A DNA stretch of 64,000 nucleotides, from assembly GCF_036924525.1 (NCBI RefSeq), contig NZ_JAZHRU010000001.1, positions 1,207,001 to 1,271,000 of the forward strand. The letters are read 5' to 3'. Position 1 is the stretch's first letter, and the number at the start of each line of letters is the position of its first letter. This document shows, piece by piece, positions 44,079 through 53,100 of the stretch. The notes under the pieces were generated by a model, which saw only the letters and a program-made list of their open reading frames with translations, was not told the DNA's origin and searched no databases. The stretch comes from Bradyrhizobium sp. AZCC 1719. Lineage in GTDB: Bacteria > Pseudomonadota > Alphaproteobacteria > Rhizobiales > Xanthobacteraceae. Both the position numbers and the translations under genes were made by a program.

Positions 44079-46082
44079 ATGACCCGCCGGAGCCGATACC
44101 GAGTTTACTTGCTGGCTGGCCTGGGCTTCGGCCTGCTCGCATTGGATGGCGTTGCCAGCGCTGCCGACATGTCCCTAAAGGCCCCGGCCGTCAGAACCGT
44201 CCATAGCTGGACAGGTTTCTATCTCGGCGGCCATGCCGGTTATGGCGGCGGCAGCTTCGGCCCCGGCACCAATCCGCTGCCGCTGCAAGGCGTGCTTTTT
44301 CCCCACAGCATCACGGGCCTGATCGGCGGCTATCAGGCCGGCTATAATTTGCAACTCCCGAACGATCTGGTGTTGGGTGCCGAGGTCGATATTTCATTCA
44401 TGAGCACGCTTGACCGTGCGCGGCTTGTGCCGGCCCCTTTCAACACCACCCTCGACTACATTGCCACGGCCCGGGGCCGCGTCGGGTACGCCTTCGGAAC
44501 GCTGCTGCCCTACGTGACCGGCGGTGTTGCCTGGGCCCGGACCCACGTCGACATCAACGATGTCGACGGCAGCGTGGTATCCGAGCGCGGGCATGCGCCT
44601 CTCGGCTGGACCGCAGGCGCTGGCGTCGAATATGCCGCCGATGCCAAGTGGAGCGCGAAACTCGAATACGGCTACATCGATCTGGGTACCCGAACGCACG
44701 GGCTTGCGGACGTACCGCTGCCGGACGTCGCAGTCGACCCGAAGATCCACACCGTCAAACTCGGATTGAACTACAAGATCTGGGACGGTCTGCCTTCGGC
44801 GACGGCAGGCGATTACGCCATCAAGCCACCCATCCCTCCTGCATCCAGGGACTGGAACGTCCACGCCCAGACGACCTTCATATCTCAGGGCTATCCGAGC
44901 TTCCGCTCGCCGTATCAAGGCACGAACAGTCTGCCCGGCGCCGGACGCGTCAGAGAGACCTGGACGGTCGGAGCCTTTCTCGGCTGGCGATTGTGGGACG
45001 GCGGAGAGCTCTATTTTGGTCCGGAGCTTGCGCAAGGTTTCGGAATCGGCGGTACATTAGGCTTGGCAGGTTTTTCAAACGGCGAAGCGCAAAAAGGCGG
45101 CGCCGAGTATCCGAGATTCCGCGCGCAGCGCTATTTCTTCCGGCAGACATTCGGGCTGGGTGGCGAACAGGAAGAAGTGGCCGATGCGGCCAATCAGTTG
45201 CCAGGCAAGCGCGACATCGACCGCGTCACGGTAACGGTCGGGCGATTTGCGGTCGGAGATTTTTTTGACGGCAATTCCTACGCAAAAGATCCGCGCGTGG
45301 ACTTCATGAACTGGGCAATGTGGGCGTCGGCCGCCTATGACTTTCCGGCCGACCTCCCCGGATTTACGCGTGGCGCCGTCGTCGAACTCAATCGCAAGGA
45401 CTGGGCTGTGCGCGCCGGCCTGTTCCAGGTGCCGTCCGCTCCCAACAGCGACGTCCTCACTTTTAAGACCGGCGGCGCGGTGGTCGAGTTCGAAGAACGT
45501 CACACCGTGTTTGACCAGCCTGGCAAATTGCGACTCGGCATCTTCGCCAATCGCGGCAATACCGGCAACTACCGCAACGCGCTGGCGATCAGCGCCGCAG
45601 ACCCGACGCTCGACATCAACAACGTCATGACAGACATCCGGCGCCAAAATCTCAAATGCGGATTCTACGTCAACGCCGAGCAACAGGTCATGAACGACGT
45701 CGGCGTGTTCGCGCGCGCGAGCTGGAACGACGGCCGGAGCGAAATCCTGTCGTTTACCGACATCGACCGCAGCGTCTCGGCAGGCCTATCAGTCAAGGGC
45801 AGCTATTGGGGACGGCCGAGCGATACATTCGGTCTGGGTGGCGCAATTAACGGGCTTTCCGGCGCGCACCGCGATTTCCTGGCGGCCGGCGGTCTCGGCC
45901 TGCTGATCGGTGATGGCCGTCTCAACTACAGCAACGAACGCATCCTCGAGACCTACTACGCCTACGCGCTCACCAAGCAGATCACGCTGACGGCGGACTA
46001 CCAGTTCATCACCAATCCCGCCTACAATGCCGACCGCGGCCCGGTCCATGTGTTCTCCGGCAGGCTGCACGGAGAGTTCTAG
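44079..46082 (+). CDS. Outer-membrane protein: Omp25-type barrel fused to an OprB-type porin
   Basis: 667 residues from the ATG at 44079, signal peptide ending at ASAA-D. Residues about 30-235 are an Omp25/RopB-like eight-strand barrel (WTGFYLGGHAGYGGG start, GRVGYAFGTLLPYVTGGVAW, KLEYGYIDLG, KLGLNYKI end). Residues about 260-667 resemble the carbohydrate-selective OprB porin family (YFGPELAQGFGIG, FMNWAMWASAAYDFPAD, AVRAGLFQVPSAPNSD and the closing TLTADYQFITNPAYNADRGP). Two complete-looking barrels in one chain are unusual. The longer frame from 43878 is not protein. Confidence 0.82.
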   Translation: MTRRSRYRVYLLAGLGFGLLALDGVASAADMSLKAPAVRTVHSWTGFYLGGHAGYGGGSFGPGTNPLPLQGVLFPHSITGLIGGYQAGYNLQLPNDLVLGAEVDISFMSTLDRARLVPAPFNTTLDYIATARGRVGYAFGTLLPYVTGGVAWARTHVDINDVDGSVVSERGHAPLGWTAGAGVEYAADAKWSAKLEYGYIDLGTRTHGLADVPLPDVAVDPKIHTVKLGLNYKIWDGLPSATAGDYAIKPPIPPASRDWNVHAQTTFISQGYPSFRSPYQGTNSLPGAGRVRETWTVGAFLGWRLWDGGELYFGPELAQGFGIGGTLGLAGFSNGEAQKGGAEYPRFRAQRYFFRQTFGLGGEQEEVADAANQLPGKRDIDRVTVTVGRFAVGDFFDGNSYAKDPRVDFMNWAMWASAAYDFPADLPGFTRGAVVELNRKDWAVRAGLFQVPSAPNSDVLTFKTGGAVVEFEERHTVFDQPGKLRLGIFANRGNTGNYRNALAISAADPTLDINNVMTDIRRQNLKCGFYVNAEQQVMNDVGVFARASWNDGRSEILSFTDIDRSVSAGLSVKGSYWGRPSDTFGLGGAINGLSGAHRDFLAAGGLGLLIGDGRLNYSNERILETYYAYALTKQITLTADYQFITNPAYNADRGPVHVFSGRLHGEF

Positions 46083-46100
46083 TGCCCCTCGAGGCACCCC

Positions 46101-46451
46101 ATGCTCTACTTCGTGATCAAATGCGCCCTGTCCGGCATTATCATCGCGGCGGTGTCGGAAATCGCCAAGCGCAGCCCGGCGTTCGCTGCGCTCATCGTGT
46201 CGCTGCCGCTGCTTTCACTGTTGAGCTTCCTGTGGCTCTGGCATGACACCGGCGATGCGGAGCGCATTGCCGGTGTCGCGGAATCGACGTTCTGGTACGT
46301 GCTGCCGTCGCTACCGCTCTTCCTGATATTGCCGGCGCTGCTCAGGGCGGGCGTGGGCTTCTGGCCCAGCCTCGCCGCCGGCTGCGCGGTGACGATTGTT
46401 CTTTACTTCCTCACCGCCTGGATGCTCGCCAAATTCGGCATTCGCCTTTGA
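46101..46451 (+). CDS. DUF3147 family membrane protein
   Basis: 116 residues, about four transmembrane helices, with the internal SEIAKRSPAFAALIVSLPLLSLLS segment typical of DUF3147. Function unknown. It starts 18 bases after the porin stop and is probably cotranscribed with it. Confidence 0.85.
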   Translation: MLYFVIKCALSGIIIAAVSEIAKRSPAFAALIVSLPLLSLLSFLWLWHDTGDAERIAGVAESTFWYVLPSLPLFLILPALLRAGVGFWPSLAAGCAVTIVLYFLTAWMLAKFGIRL

Positions 46452-46485
46452 AGCGGCAGGCGGCAGCCGGGAAACTGTTAGGATT

Positions 46486-48117
46486 TTATCCCGCCGGCTG
46501 GAACGAATCCGCGCGCGCCATCGCCCATGCATCGCGGAAGCGCGGATCCTGGGTGCCTTCGATCAACTCGCCCGGACGCAGCGACGGATAGAGTTTCGCG
46601 AATGACAACGTGTCATTCGTGGAGGATCGCTGCGAGAAGTGGACCGGCCGCAATTGCCGCGGATGGTCGAGGCCGGCCGCGGCGATAAGCTCGGACAGGG
46701 CGTGCAGGGTGGCGTGATGATAGTTGTAGACCCGCTCAATCTTGTGCGGCACCACCAGCGCGCGGGCGCGGAGCGGATCCTGGGTGCTCACGCCAGTCGG
46801 GCATCGATCGGTATGGCAGCTCAGCGACTGGATGCAGCCGAGCGCAAACATGAACCCGCGCGCAGAATTGCACCAGTCGGCGCCGATCGCCATCGCACGC
46901 GCCATGTCGAATGCGGTCGCGATCTTGCCGGCGGCACCGATCTTGACGCGGTCACGCGCATTGATGCCGATCAGTGCATTATGGACGAAATTGACGCCCT
47001 CCCGCATCGGCATCCCCAAATGGTCCATGAATTCCAGCGGCGCAGCACCGGTGCCGCCTTCATTCCCGTCCACCACGATGAAATCAGGATATATCCCGGT
47101 TTGCAGCATCGCCTTGCAGATCGCCAGGAATTCCCAGGGATGACCGACGCACAGCTTGAACCCGGCCGGCTTGCCGCCGGATAGTCGCCGCATCTCGCCG
47201 ATGAAAACCATCATTTCCACCGGCGTCGAGAACGCGCGGTGCGTGGCCGGCGAAATGCAATCCTCGCCCATGGGGATACCGCGAATTTTGGAGATCTCTT
47301 CGGAGACCTTGGCCGCCGGAAGGACCCCGCCATGTCCGGGCTTGGCTCCTTGGCTGATCTTGAGTTCGACCATCTTGATCTGATCGTCGCTGGAGACGCG
47401 GGTAAATTCTTCCGGGTTGAATGTGCCGTCGCGGTTGCGGCAGCCGAAATAGCCCGAGCCGATCTCCCAGATGATGTCACCGCCGTGCTCGCGGTGGTAA
47501 GGACTGACGCCGCCCTCGCCGGTGTCATGTGCAAAGCTGCCCTTTTTCGCACCAGCGTTCAGCGCCAGTACGGCGTTGGGGCTGAGCGCCCCAAAACTCA
47601 TGGCCGAGATGTTGAAGACCGAGGCCGAGTACGGCTTGGTGCAATCCGGACCACCGATGGTGACGCGAAACTGCTCGACGGCACGAGCCTTCGGCAACAT
47701 CGAATGGTGCATCCATTCATAGCCGTCGCGATAGACGTCCTCCTGGGTGCCGAACGGCCGCTTGTCGAGCTCCATCTTGGCACGCTGATACACCAGAGCG
47801 CGGGTGTCGCGGGAAAACGGCTTGCCGTCCTTCTCGCTCTCGAAGAAGTACTGCCGTATCTCCGGACGAATTTCTTCGAGCAGAAAACGAATGTGCGCCG
47901 AGATCGGATAATTGCGCAACACCGCGTGGTTCTTCTGCAGGAGATCGCGAATGCCCAGCAATGTAAGCGCGCCGAAGATCACGATCGGCAGCAGCAGCAA
48001 CTCCCACACCTTGAGGTTCTGATCGAAAATCCCGATGCCGATCAGCAAGGCGGTTACGACGGCACAGATCGTCAGCACGATGTAGCGCGGCGAGAACGGG
48101 AGCAGCAGCGTTTCCAT
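46486..48117 (-). CDS. FMN-binding glutamate-synthase-family protein (GltB domain)
   Basis: 543 residues. Two hydrophobic N-terminal segments (residues 10-60) anchor it in the membrane. The rest is the FMN-binding (beta/alpha)8 domain of glutamate synthase (GAKPGHGGVLPAAKVSEEI, then DGNEGGTGAAP), with a cysteine group CIQSLSCHTDRCPTGV for a [3Fe-4S] cluster. It lacks the glutaminase domain, so it would accept ammonia or another amine, or do a different FMN-dependent reaction. Convergent with DUF3147; a ferredoxin-NADP reductase gene lies upstream on the same strand beyond a repeat. Confidence 0.88.
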   Translation of the reverse strand: METLLLPFSPRYIVLTICAVVTALLIGIGIFDQNLKVWELLLLPIVIFGALTLLGIRDLLQKNHAVLRNYPISAHIRFLLEEIRPEIRQYFFESEKDGKPFSRDTRALVYQRAKMELDKRPFGTQEDVYRDGYEWMHHSMLPKARAVEQFRVTIGGPDCTKPYSASVFNISAMSFGALSPNAVLALNAGAKKGSFAHDTGEGGVSPYHREHGGDIIWEIGSGYFGCRNRDGTFNPEEFTRVSSDDQIKMVELKISQGAKPGHGGVLPAAKVSEEISKIRGIPMGEDCISPATHRAFSTPVEMMVFIGEMRRLSGGKPAGFKLCVGHPWEFLAICKAMLQTGIYPDFIVVDGNEGGTGAAPLEFMDHLGMPMREGVNFVHNALIGINARDRVKIGAAGKIATAFDMARAMAIGADWCNSARGFMFALGCIQSLSCHTDRCPTGVSTQDPLRARALVVPHKIERVYNYHHATLHALSELIAAAGLDHPRQLRPVHFSQRSSTNDTLSFAKLYPSLRPGELIEGTQDPRFRDAWAMARADSFQPAG

Positions 48118-48433
48118 GGAACCCCTCAGCCAAATATTCTTGCCGGACGGCAGCTTAGTCCAATCGCCGGAACGGGCGCTACACGATATACGAAGCGACC
48201 TTCACGGAAGTGACGGCGGCTTGAGAAAATAAACGGGATGCTTCCCGGTCCGAATAAACCAGTCGCCTTTTTGCAGTGCAGCGTAGTGGCGCGGAGACGA
48301 GCGCAGCCTTGCCGCACCAGCCTCGTCGCGCACCGGCACGCATACGCTCCCTCAATCGTCGGGTCGGCAACGAGCCGCGCGACGTTCGGGAGTGGTTATG
48401 GCGGTGAGGGATGCGCGGGCTATGGGAAGCGCC

Positions 48434-48514
48434 GTCATTCCGGGGCGCGTCGCAGACGCGAACCCGGAATCTCGAGATTCCGGGTTCGATGCTTCGCATC
48501 GCCCCGGAATGACG
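48434..48514. repeat. REP-like element with gtcattccggg / ccccggaatgacg ends, copy 2
   Basis: Shorter relative of the element at 11535-11659: same ends, with gaacccggaatctcgagatt inside and a shared tcgatgcttcgcatcg near the right end. It lies in the 406-base gap 48118-48523; the rest of that gap holds no gene I can support. Confidence 0.78.
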
Positions 48515-48523
48515 GTAAACTCA

Positions 48524-49297
48524 TTAGCGCTCGACGAACGCTTTTTCGATTACGAAATGGCCGGGCGTGTTGCCGCTGCCTTCGATGAAGCCGCCGGATT
48601 CGAACATCTGCTTCAGCTCCTCCAGCATGGCCGGGCTGCCGCACATCATGATGCGGTCGGTCTCGATATTGAGCGGCGGCTGGTGGATGTCGTTGAACAA
48701 CTGCTCGGATGAGATCAGGTCGGTGATGCGGCCGCGATTGCGGAACGGCTCGCGAGTCACGGTCGGGTAGTACAGCAGCTTCTCCGACAGCAGCGGCCCG
48801 AACAGCTCGTCGTCGCGCAGCTTGGCGACCAGGTCTTCTCCATAAGCAAGTTCGGAAACCTGGCGGCAGCCATGAACGAGCACGATGGTCTCGAACCGCT
48901 CATAGACGTCGGGGTCCTTGATCAGGCTGGCGAACGGTGCGAGGCCCGTGCCGGTCGAGAGCAGCAGCAGGCGCTTGCCCAGAATCAGATTGTCGGTGAT
49001 CAGCGTGCCGGTCGCCTTGCGGCCGACCAGAATCTCGTCGCCCTCGCGGATCTTCTGCAGCTTCGAGGTCAGCGGCCCGTCCGCGACCTTGATGGAGAAA
49101 AACTCGAGCTCTTCCTCGTGATTGGCGCTGGCCATGCTGTAGGCGCGCAGCAGCGGCCGGCCCTCGACCTCGAGGCCGATCATCGCGAACTGGCCGTTCT
49201 GGAAGCGGAAACCGGAATCGCGGGTGGCCCGGAAGCTGAAAAGCGTATCGGTCCAGTGGCGGACAGAAAGGACTTTCTCTCTATAGAACGCGCTCAT
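48524..49297 (-). CDS. Ferredoxin-NADP reductase (Fpr type)
   Basis: 257 residues from the ATG at 49297; the longer frame to 49411 adds a non-family start. FAD-binding RAYSMAS (R-x-Y-S) and NADP-binding LLLSTGTGLAPFASL are present, and the chain ends EKAFVER as usual for bacterial subclass I Fpr. It moves electrons between NADPH and ferredoxin or flavodoxin. It could supply the GltB-domain protein downstream (inference). The first 289 bases upstream (49298-49586) are A/T-rich and hold the promoters of this gene and the divergent ATP-grasp gene. Confidence 0.93.
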   Translation of the reverse strand: MSAFYREKVLSVRHWTDTLFSFRATRDSGFRFQNGQFAMIGLEVEGRPLLRAYSMASANHEEELEFFSIKVADGPLTSKLQKIREGDEILVGRKATGTLITDNLILGKRLLLLSTGTGLAPFASLIKDPDVYERFETIVLVHGCRQVSELAYGEDLVAKLRDDELFGPLLSEKLLYYPTVTREPFRNRGRITDLISSEQLFNDIHQPPLNIETDRIMMCGSPAMLEELKQMFESGGFIEGSGNTPGHFVIEKAFVER

Positions 49298-49586
49298 GTG
49301 TTTTCGTTTTTCCTGACGTCTCGATGTAGAACGTTTCGGTCTTCGGGCCTCAAAGTGCCAAAAATCAGCGAAATCATCGGCGATTTGGCGCTTCATTTGC
49401 GCACAGCACACACATAGTCAATATGACCTGCAGCACAATTGAGAACTCGGAATGGCTGTCGGTCTAATTTGCAAAAAGGTTCGATCGCCTTCGTTAACGC
49501 TTTCTCGCGCAATTAACTTGCTGAATTCGCCATCGATCTGGCAATAAATGACTACCTCGAATTAAGAACGTTTCAAAAGAGATCGC

Positions 49587-50585
49587 ATGCGAAGCCCAAC
49601 TGAGTTTCGAAAGGGAAAACCGGGCTTCTATCCGGACCAGGCGGTCTATGCAGAGTTTGCGGCTGCCGAGTTCGGACTGGCGTTTCGCGACCTCGACGGC
49701 GGCTCGGGCCTGATCTTCAGCGTCGCCGCGCGCGACAGGCTGCTTCATTTCGGCGCCGGCCGATGCTCCTGGTATCCGCAGAACAACGCGACGGCTTCGA
49801 CACTGGCGTCGGACAAGTTCTTTGCCAGCAGGATTCTGCAAGACGCCGGCGTGCCGGCGCTCGGCGGTGAATATTTCTTTCTGCACGACCGCCACCGCGC
49901 GCACCGCCCGGCGGGCCACGAGCGCAGCGATGCAATCGCCTGTTTCAGGACATTGGGCGGGGCGGCCTTCGTCAAGCCTCTCACGGGGTCGCGCGGCGAT
50001 TTCGCGCAAGCGGTTCATAGCGAAGCGGCGCTCGCCGGCTATCTCGACGAGGTGACGAAATATTACGATTCCGTGCTGATCCAGCCGATCGTAGATGGCA
50101 CAGAGTACCGCGTTTTCATGCTCGACGATGACGCGCTGTATTGCGCGCGAAAACGCCCGCCGTTCATTTCGGGCGATGGCGTGCGCACGTTCCGCGAACT
50201 GCTGACGGCCCACAATGACGCTTTGCGGGCCCGCGGCCTTTCGCCGGCTTCGCTGCCCGATCACGATCCGTCACTCGACGCTGTGCCGGCAAATGGCGAA
50301 CGGCGCGAGATCCCCGGGCGGATGAATCTCAGTGCAGGCGGCACGATGGTGCTGGCGGATGCACCGTCCGAGGAGGCCATCGTGCTGGCGCGGCAGGCGG
50401 CGCGCGCGATCGGGCTTCGCGTAGCGGCCATCGACATGTTCGTAGATATCGGTAGCCAACCGGATTCCATGCAAGTCATCGAGGTCAACTCCAACCCGGC
50501 GATCCGGCTACTGGAGGATTCCGACCGCGGCGACCTAATCCTGAAGATCTGGCATCACACTTTCTCGACGATGGGATTGCTGTAG
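49587..50585 (+). CDS. ATP-grasp ligase, cyanophycin-synthetase/GshF-like
   Basis: 332 residues. The ATP-grasp layout is clear: ASDKFFASRILQDAGVPALG, FVKPLTGSRGDFAQAV, a VLIQPIVDGTEYRVFMLD segment, then ARKRPPFISGDGVRTFRELL, which is the signature of the CphA/GshF group, and the metal-binding VIEVNSNPAIRLLE near the end. It lacks the CphA N-terminal and Mur-ligase domains, but a FolC-like Mur ligase gene begins on its last stop-codon base. It would make a peptide or amide bond via an acyl-phosphate. Substrates are unknown. Promoter region A/T-rich, unlike its surroundings. Confidence 0.8.
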   Translation: MRSPTEFRKGKPGFYPDQAVYAEFAAAEFGLAFRDLDGGSGLIFSVAARDRLLHFGAGRCSWYPQNNATASTLASDKFFASRILQDAGVPALGGEYFFLHDRHRAHRPAGHERSDAIACFRTLGGAAFVKPLTGSRGDFAQAVHSEAALAGYLDEVTKYYDSVLIQPIVDGTEYRVFMLDDDALYCARKRPPFISGDGVRTFRELLTAHNDALRARGLSPASLPDHDPSLDAVPANGERREIPGRMNLSAGGTMVLADAPSEEAIVLARQAARAIGLRVAAIDMFVDIGSQPDSMQVIEVNSNPAIRLLEDSDRGDLILKIWHHTFSTMGLL

Positions 50586-51901
50586 TGTTCGACCTTCCGA
50601 AATATGGCGACGGCGTCTGCCTCGCGCGCATGGCCGAGCTGTTGAATGCGCTCAGGATCGATCGCGCGTGGCTGCAGCGCGTCTCGGTCGTGGTGACCGG
50701 CTCGAACGGCAAGGGCAGCACGGCGGCGATGGTTGCCAGCATCGGCCGCGACTACGGCCTTCGAACCGGCCTCTTCACTTCCCCGCATCTCTTCCGCTTC
50801 AACGAGCGGATCCAGGTCGACGGCATCGAAATCGGCGACGACGCCTTCGCCCAGCGCAAGCGGCTCGTCGATGCCGCCATCGCCGACGTCTCGAAGCGCC
50901 ACGGCGAAAGGTTCGGCGCCTTCGAGGCGCTGTTTGCGCTGGCCTGCCTATACTTTCAGGACAGCCAATGCGATTTCGCGGTGTTCGAGGCCGGCATCGG
51001 CGGCCGCTATGATCCAATCCGCCTGATCGGCGCGCGCGAGACTTGCGTCACCTCGGTCGATTTCGAGCATGTCGACCTGCTCGGCAACTCGCTTGAACTG
51101 ATCGCTTCCGACAAAAGCGACGCCTGCGCCGCCGGCGGAACGATCCTGTATGGCGAAAACTGCCGCCAGCTTCGGCCGCACCTCCTGGAATATAACCGCT
51201 CGCGGGGCTGCACCTCGCTGTTTGTTCGCAACGAGGTCCGCATCGACAACGAGGCCGTGGCGGCGTCTGGGCAACAATTTGACTACCAGTTTGGATATCA
51301 TGATTTTCGTCGCCTAGAGCTTAACCTGGCCGGCGCGTTCCAGTTCAACAACGCGGCCATCGCGGTCACGCTGTTCCTGCTCTGGCTGCAACGCGAGCAG
51401 CCGCGCAAGGCTTCCGATCGCATCGAAGCAGCAATACGCGCCGGCCTGCGCAACGTCCGCTGGCCCGGCCGCCTGGAGGTCATCCAGCAAGACCCGCTCA
51501 CGGTGATCGACGTCGGCCACACGCCGGACGGCATCCGGCAATCGCTGGCGAGCCTCACGTCGATTCATGGTGCCGACGGCTGGATTCTCGTCACTGGCGC
51601 CTCGCGCGACAAGAAGGCCGACGAGATCGTCGGCGTGCTGGCGCCGTCGTTCGATACGATCATCTGCACCGCGGCGCACCACAAGGGCGCGGACCCGCAA
51701 GCCATCGCCACCGCCGCGCGACTTGGCAATTCCAAAGCAACCATTCATGTCGCGACGACAATCGCGGATGCCGTGCGGCTCTCGCAGGAGATGGCTCAGG
51801 AACAACAACGAAAAGTGTATGTGGCGGGAGGGTTATTCCTGGCGATCGAATACGCAACCGTCGCGAAGGGCGGCCGCGCGGGGGATTTGGAGTTTTTCTG
51901 A
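50585..51901 (+). CDS. FolC-like Mur ligase (amino-acid ligase), GTG start
   Basis: 438 residues. GTG start at 50585 overlaps the ATP-grasp stop. The FolC P-loop reads TGSNGKGST (usually GTNGKGST). LFTSPHL and a following ERIQVDG match FolC, EAGIGGRYDP replaces the usual EVGLGGRLDA, the DH pair is FEH, the carbamylated-Lys region IASDKSDA is kept, and the DGAHN signature is changed to DVGHTPDG. The last region (LVTGASRDKKADE) keeps the C-terminal ligase domain. It is FolC-related but diverged at several signature positions. Coupled with an ATP-grasp enzyme it is more likely a peptide ligase of a private pathway than the folate enzyme. Confidence 0.75.
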   Translation: MFDLPKYGDGVCLARMAELLNALRIDRAWLQRVSVVVTGSNGKGSTAAMVASIGRDYGLRTGLFTSPHLFRFNERIQVDGIEIGDDAFAQRKRLVDAAIADVSKRHGERFGAFEALFALACLYFQDSQCDFAVFEAGIGGRYDPIRLIGARETCVTSVDFEHVDLLGNSLELIASDKSDACAAGGTILYGENCRQLRPHLLEYNRSRGCTSLFVRNEVRIDNEAVAASGQQFDYQFGYHDFRRLELNLAGAFQFNNAAIAVTLFLLWLQREQPRKASDRIEAAIRAGLRNVRWPGRLEVIQQDPLTVIDVGHTPDGIRQSLASLTSIHGADGWILVTGASRDKKADEIVGVLAPSFDTIICTAAHHKGADPQAIATAARLGNSKATIHVATTIADAVRLSQEMAQEQQRKVYVAGGLFLAIEYATVAKGGRAGDLEFF

Positions 51902-51992
51902 ACGTGGCGCACAATCCGTGCAGTCGAGCGGCTTTTCCGCGGCCAAGCGCATCGGAAAGCGCCCGAATGCGACACCGAGGGGAGAGAACACC

Positions 51993-52994
51993 ATGAGCGA
52001 CACCGTCAATCGTCAGATCCTGCTGGTCGAAAAGCCGACCGGAAAGCTCGGACCTGAGCATTTCAAGATGGTCAACGGGAGTGTTCCCGAGCCGAAGGAT
52101 GGCGAGGCGCTGGTGCGGACGCGCTATATTTCGCTGGACGCCGCCAACCGCGCGTGGATGCACGGTGCGACCTATCGCGCTGCCGTCGAGGCCAACACGG
52201 TGATGGCTGGTGGCAGCATCGCGGAGGTCGTCGCCTCGAAGGCTTCAAGCCTCGCGCCGGGCGATATCGTATTCGGCGATACCGGCTGGCAGGATTACGC
52301 CGCCGTGCCGGCAAAGCATCTGAACAAGATGCCTAAAATGGAGCCGATGACGCATCTGCTCAGCGTCTACGGCATCGCCGGCCTCACTGCCTATTTTGGT
52401 CTCCTGCATGTCGGCAAGCCGAAGCAAGGTGAGACCGTCGTCGTGTCGGCTGCCGCCGGCTCCGTCGGATCGATCGTCGGGCAGATCGCCAAGATCAAGG
52501 GCTGCAACGTCATCGGCATTGCCGGCGGCAAGGACAAGTGCCAGTGGCTCACGTCCGAACTCGGCTTCGACGCCGCGGTCGATTACAAGGACGGCGCCAC
52601 CTTCAAGGCGCTGCGATCAGCCGCGCCGAAGGGCATCGACGTCTATTTCGACAATGTCGGCGGCGAGATCCTCGAAGCCTGCCTTTCGCTGATGAACAAC
52701 CGCGGCCGCATCGCCTGCTGCGGAGCGATCTCGCAATATGACGGCGTGCCGTCCGCGCACGGTCCACGCGGCGTGCCCGGCCTGATCGTGGTGAAGCGCC
52801 TCGTCATGCAGGGCTTCATCGTGATGGACTTCATGGACCAGAGCGCCGCCGCGCTTGCCGATCTGCAGTCCTGGGTCGCCTCCGGCAAACTGAAGGTGCA
52901 GGAGGACGTGATCGACGGAATCGAGAACACGCCGAAAGCGCTGATCGGCCTGCTCGCCGGCGAGAACCGCGGCAAGCGCATGGTCAGGGTGTAG
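51993..52994 (+). CDS. NADP-dependent oxidoreductase, MDR/PTGR (CurA-like) family
   Basis: 333 residues from the ATG at 51993 (GAGGGGAGAG before it); a longer frame overlaps the FolC-like gene. The NADP site is AAAGSVGSIVGQIAKI, and FDNVGGEILEACL with the C-terminal GLLAGENRGKRMVRV ending is typical of the zinc-free prostaglandin-reductase/CurA group. It reduces the double bond of an alpha,beta-unsaturated ketone or aldehyde. Its own ribosome binding site and 91-base gap suggest it is separate from the ligase pair. Confidence 0.88.
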   Translation: MSDTVNRQILLVEKPTGKLGPEHFKMVNGSVPEPKDGEALVRTRYISLDAANRAWMHGATYRAAVEANTVMAGGSIAEVVASKASSLAPGDIVFGDTGWQDYAAVPAKHLNKMPKMEPMTHLLSVYGIAGLTAYFGLLHVGKPKQGETVVVSAAAGSVGSIVGQIAKIKGCNVIGIAGGKDKCQWLTSELGFDAAVDYKDGATFKALRSAAPKGIDVYFDNVGGEILEACLSLMNNRGRIACCGAISQYDGVPSAHGPRGVPGLIVVKRLVMQGFIVMDFMDQSAAALADLQSWVASGKLKVQEDVIDGIENTPKALIGLLAGENRGKRMVRV

Positions 52995-53005
52995 CGCCAG
53001 CCTTT

Positions 53006-53094
53006 GTAGGGTGGGCAAAGGCGCTCTTGCGCCGTGCCCACCACCCCTCCGTTCGCGCGCTGGTGGTGGGCACGCTTCGCTTTGCCCACCCTAC
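53006..53094. repeat. Palindromic intergenic repeat (GTAGGGTGGGC family), copy 2
   Basis: Ends gtagggtgggcaaag and ctttgcccaccctac are perfect reverse complements. Inner blocks gtgcccaccac and gtggtgggcac pair too, so it folds into one long hairpin. It lies between the two convergent genes (oxidoreductase and RND pump), seven bases from the latter's stop. Confidence 0.8.
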
Positions 53095-53100
53095 GGGGTC

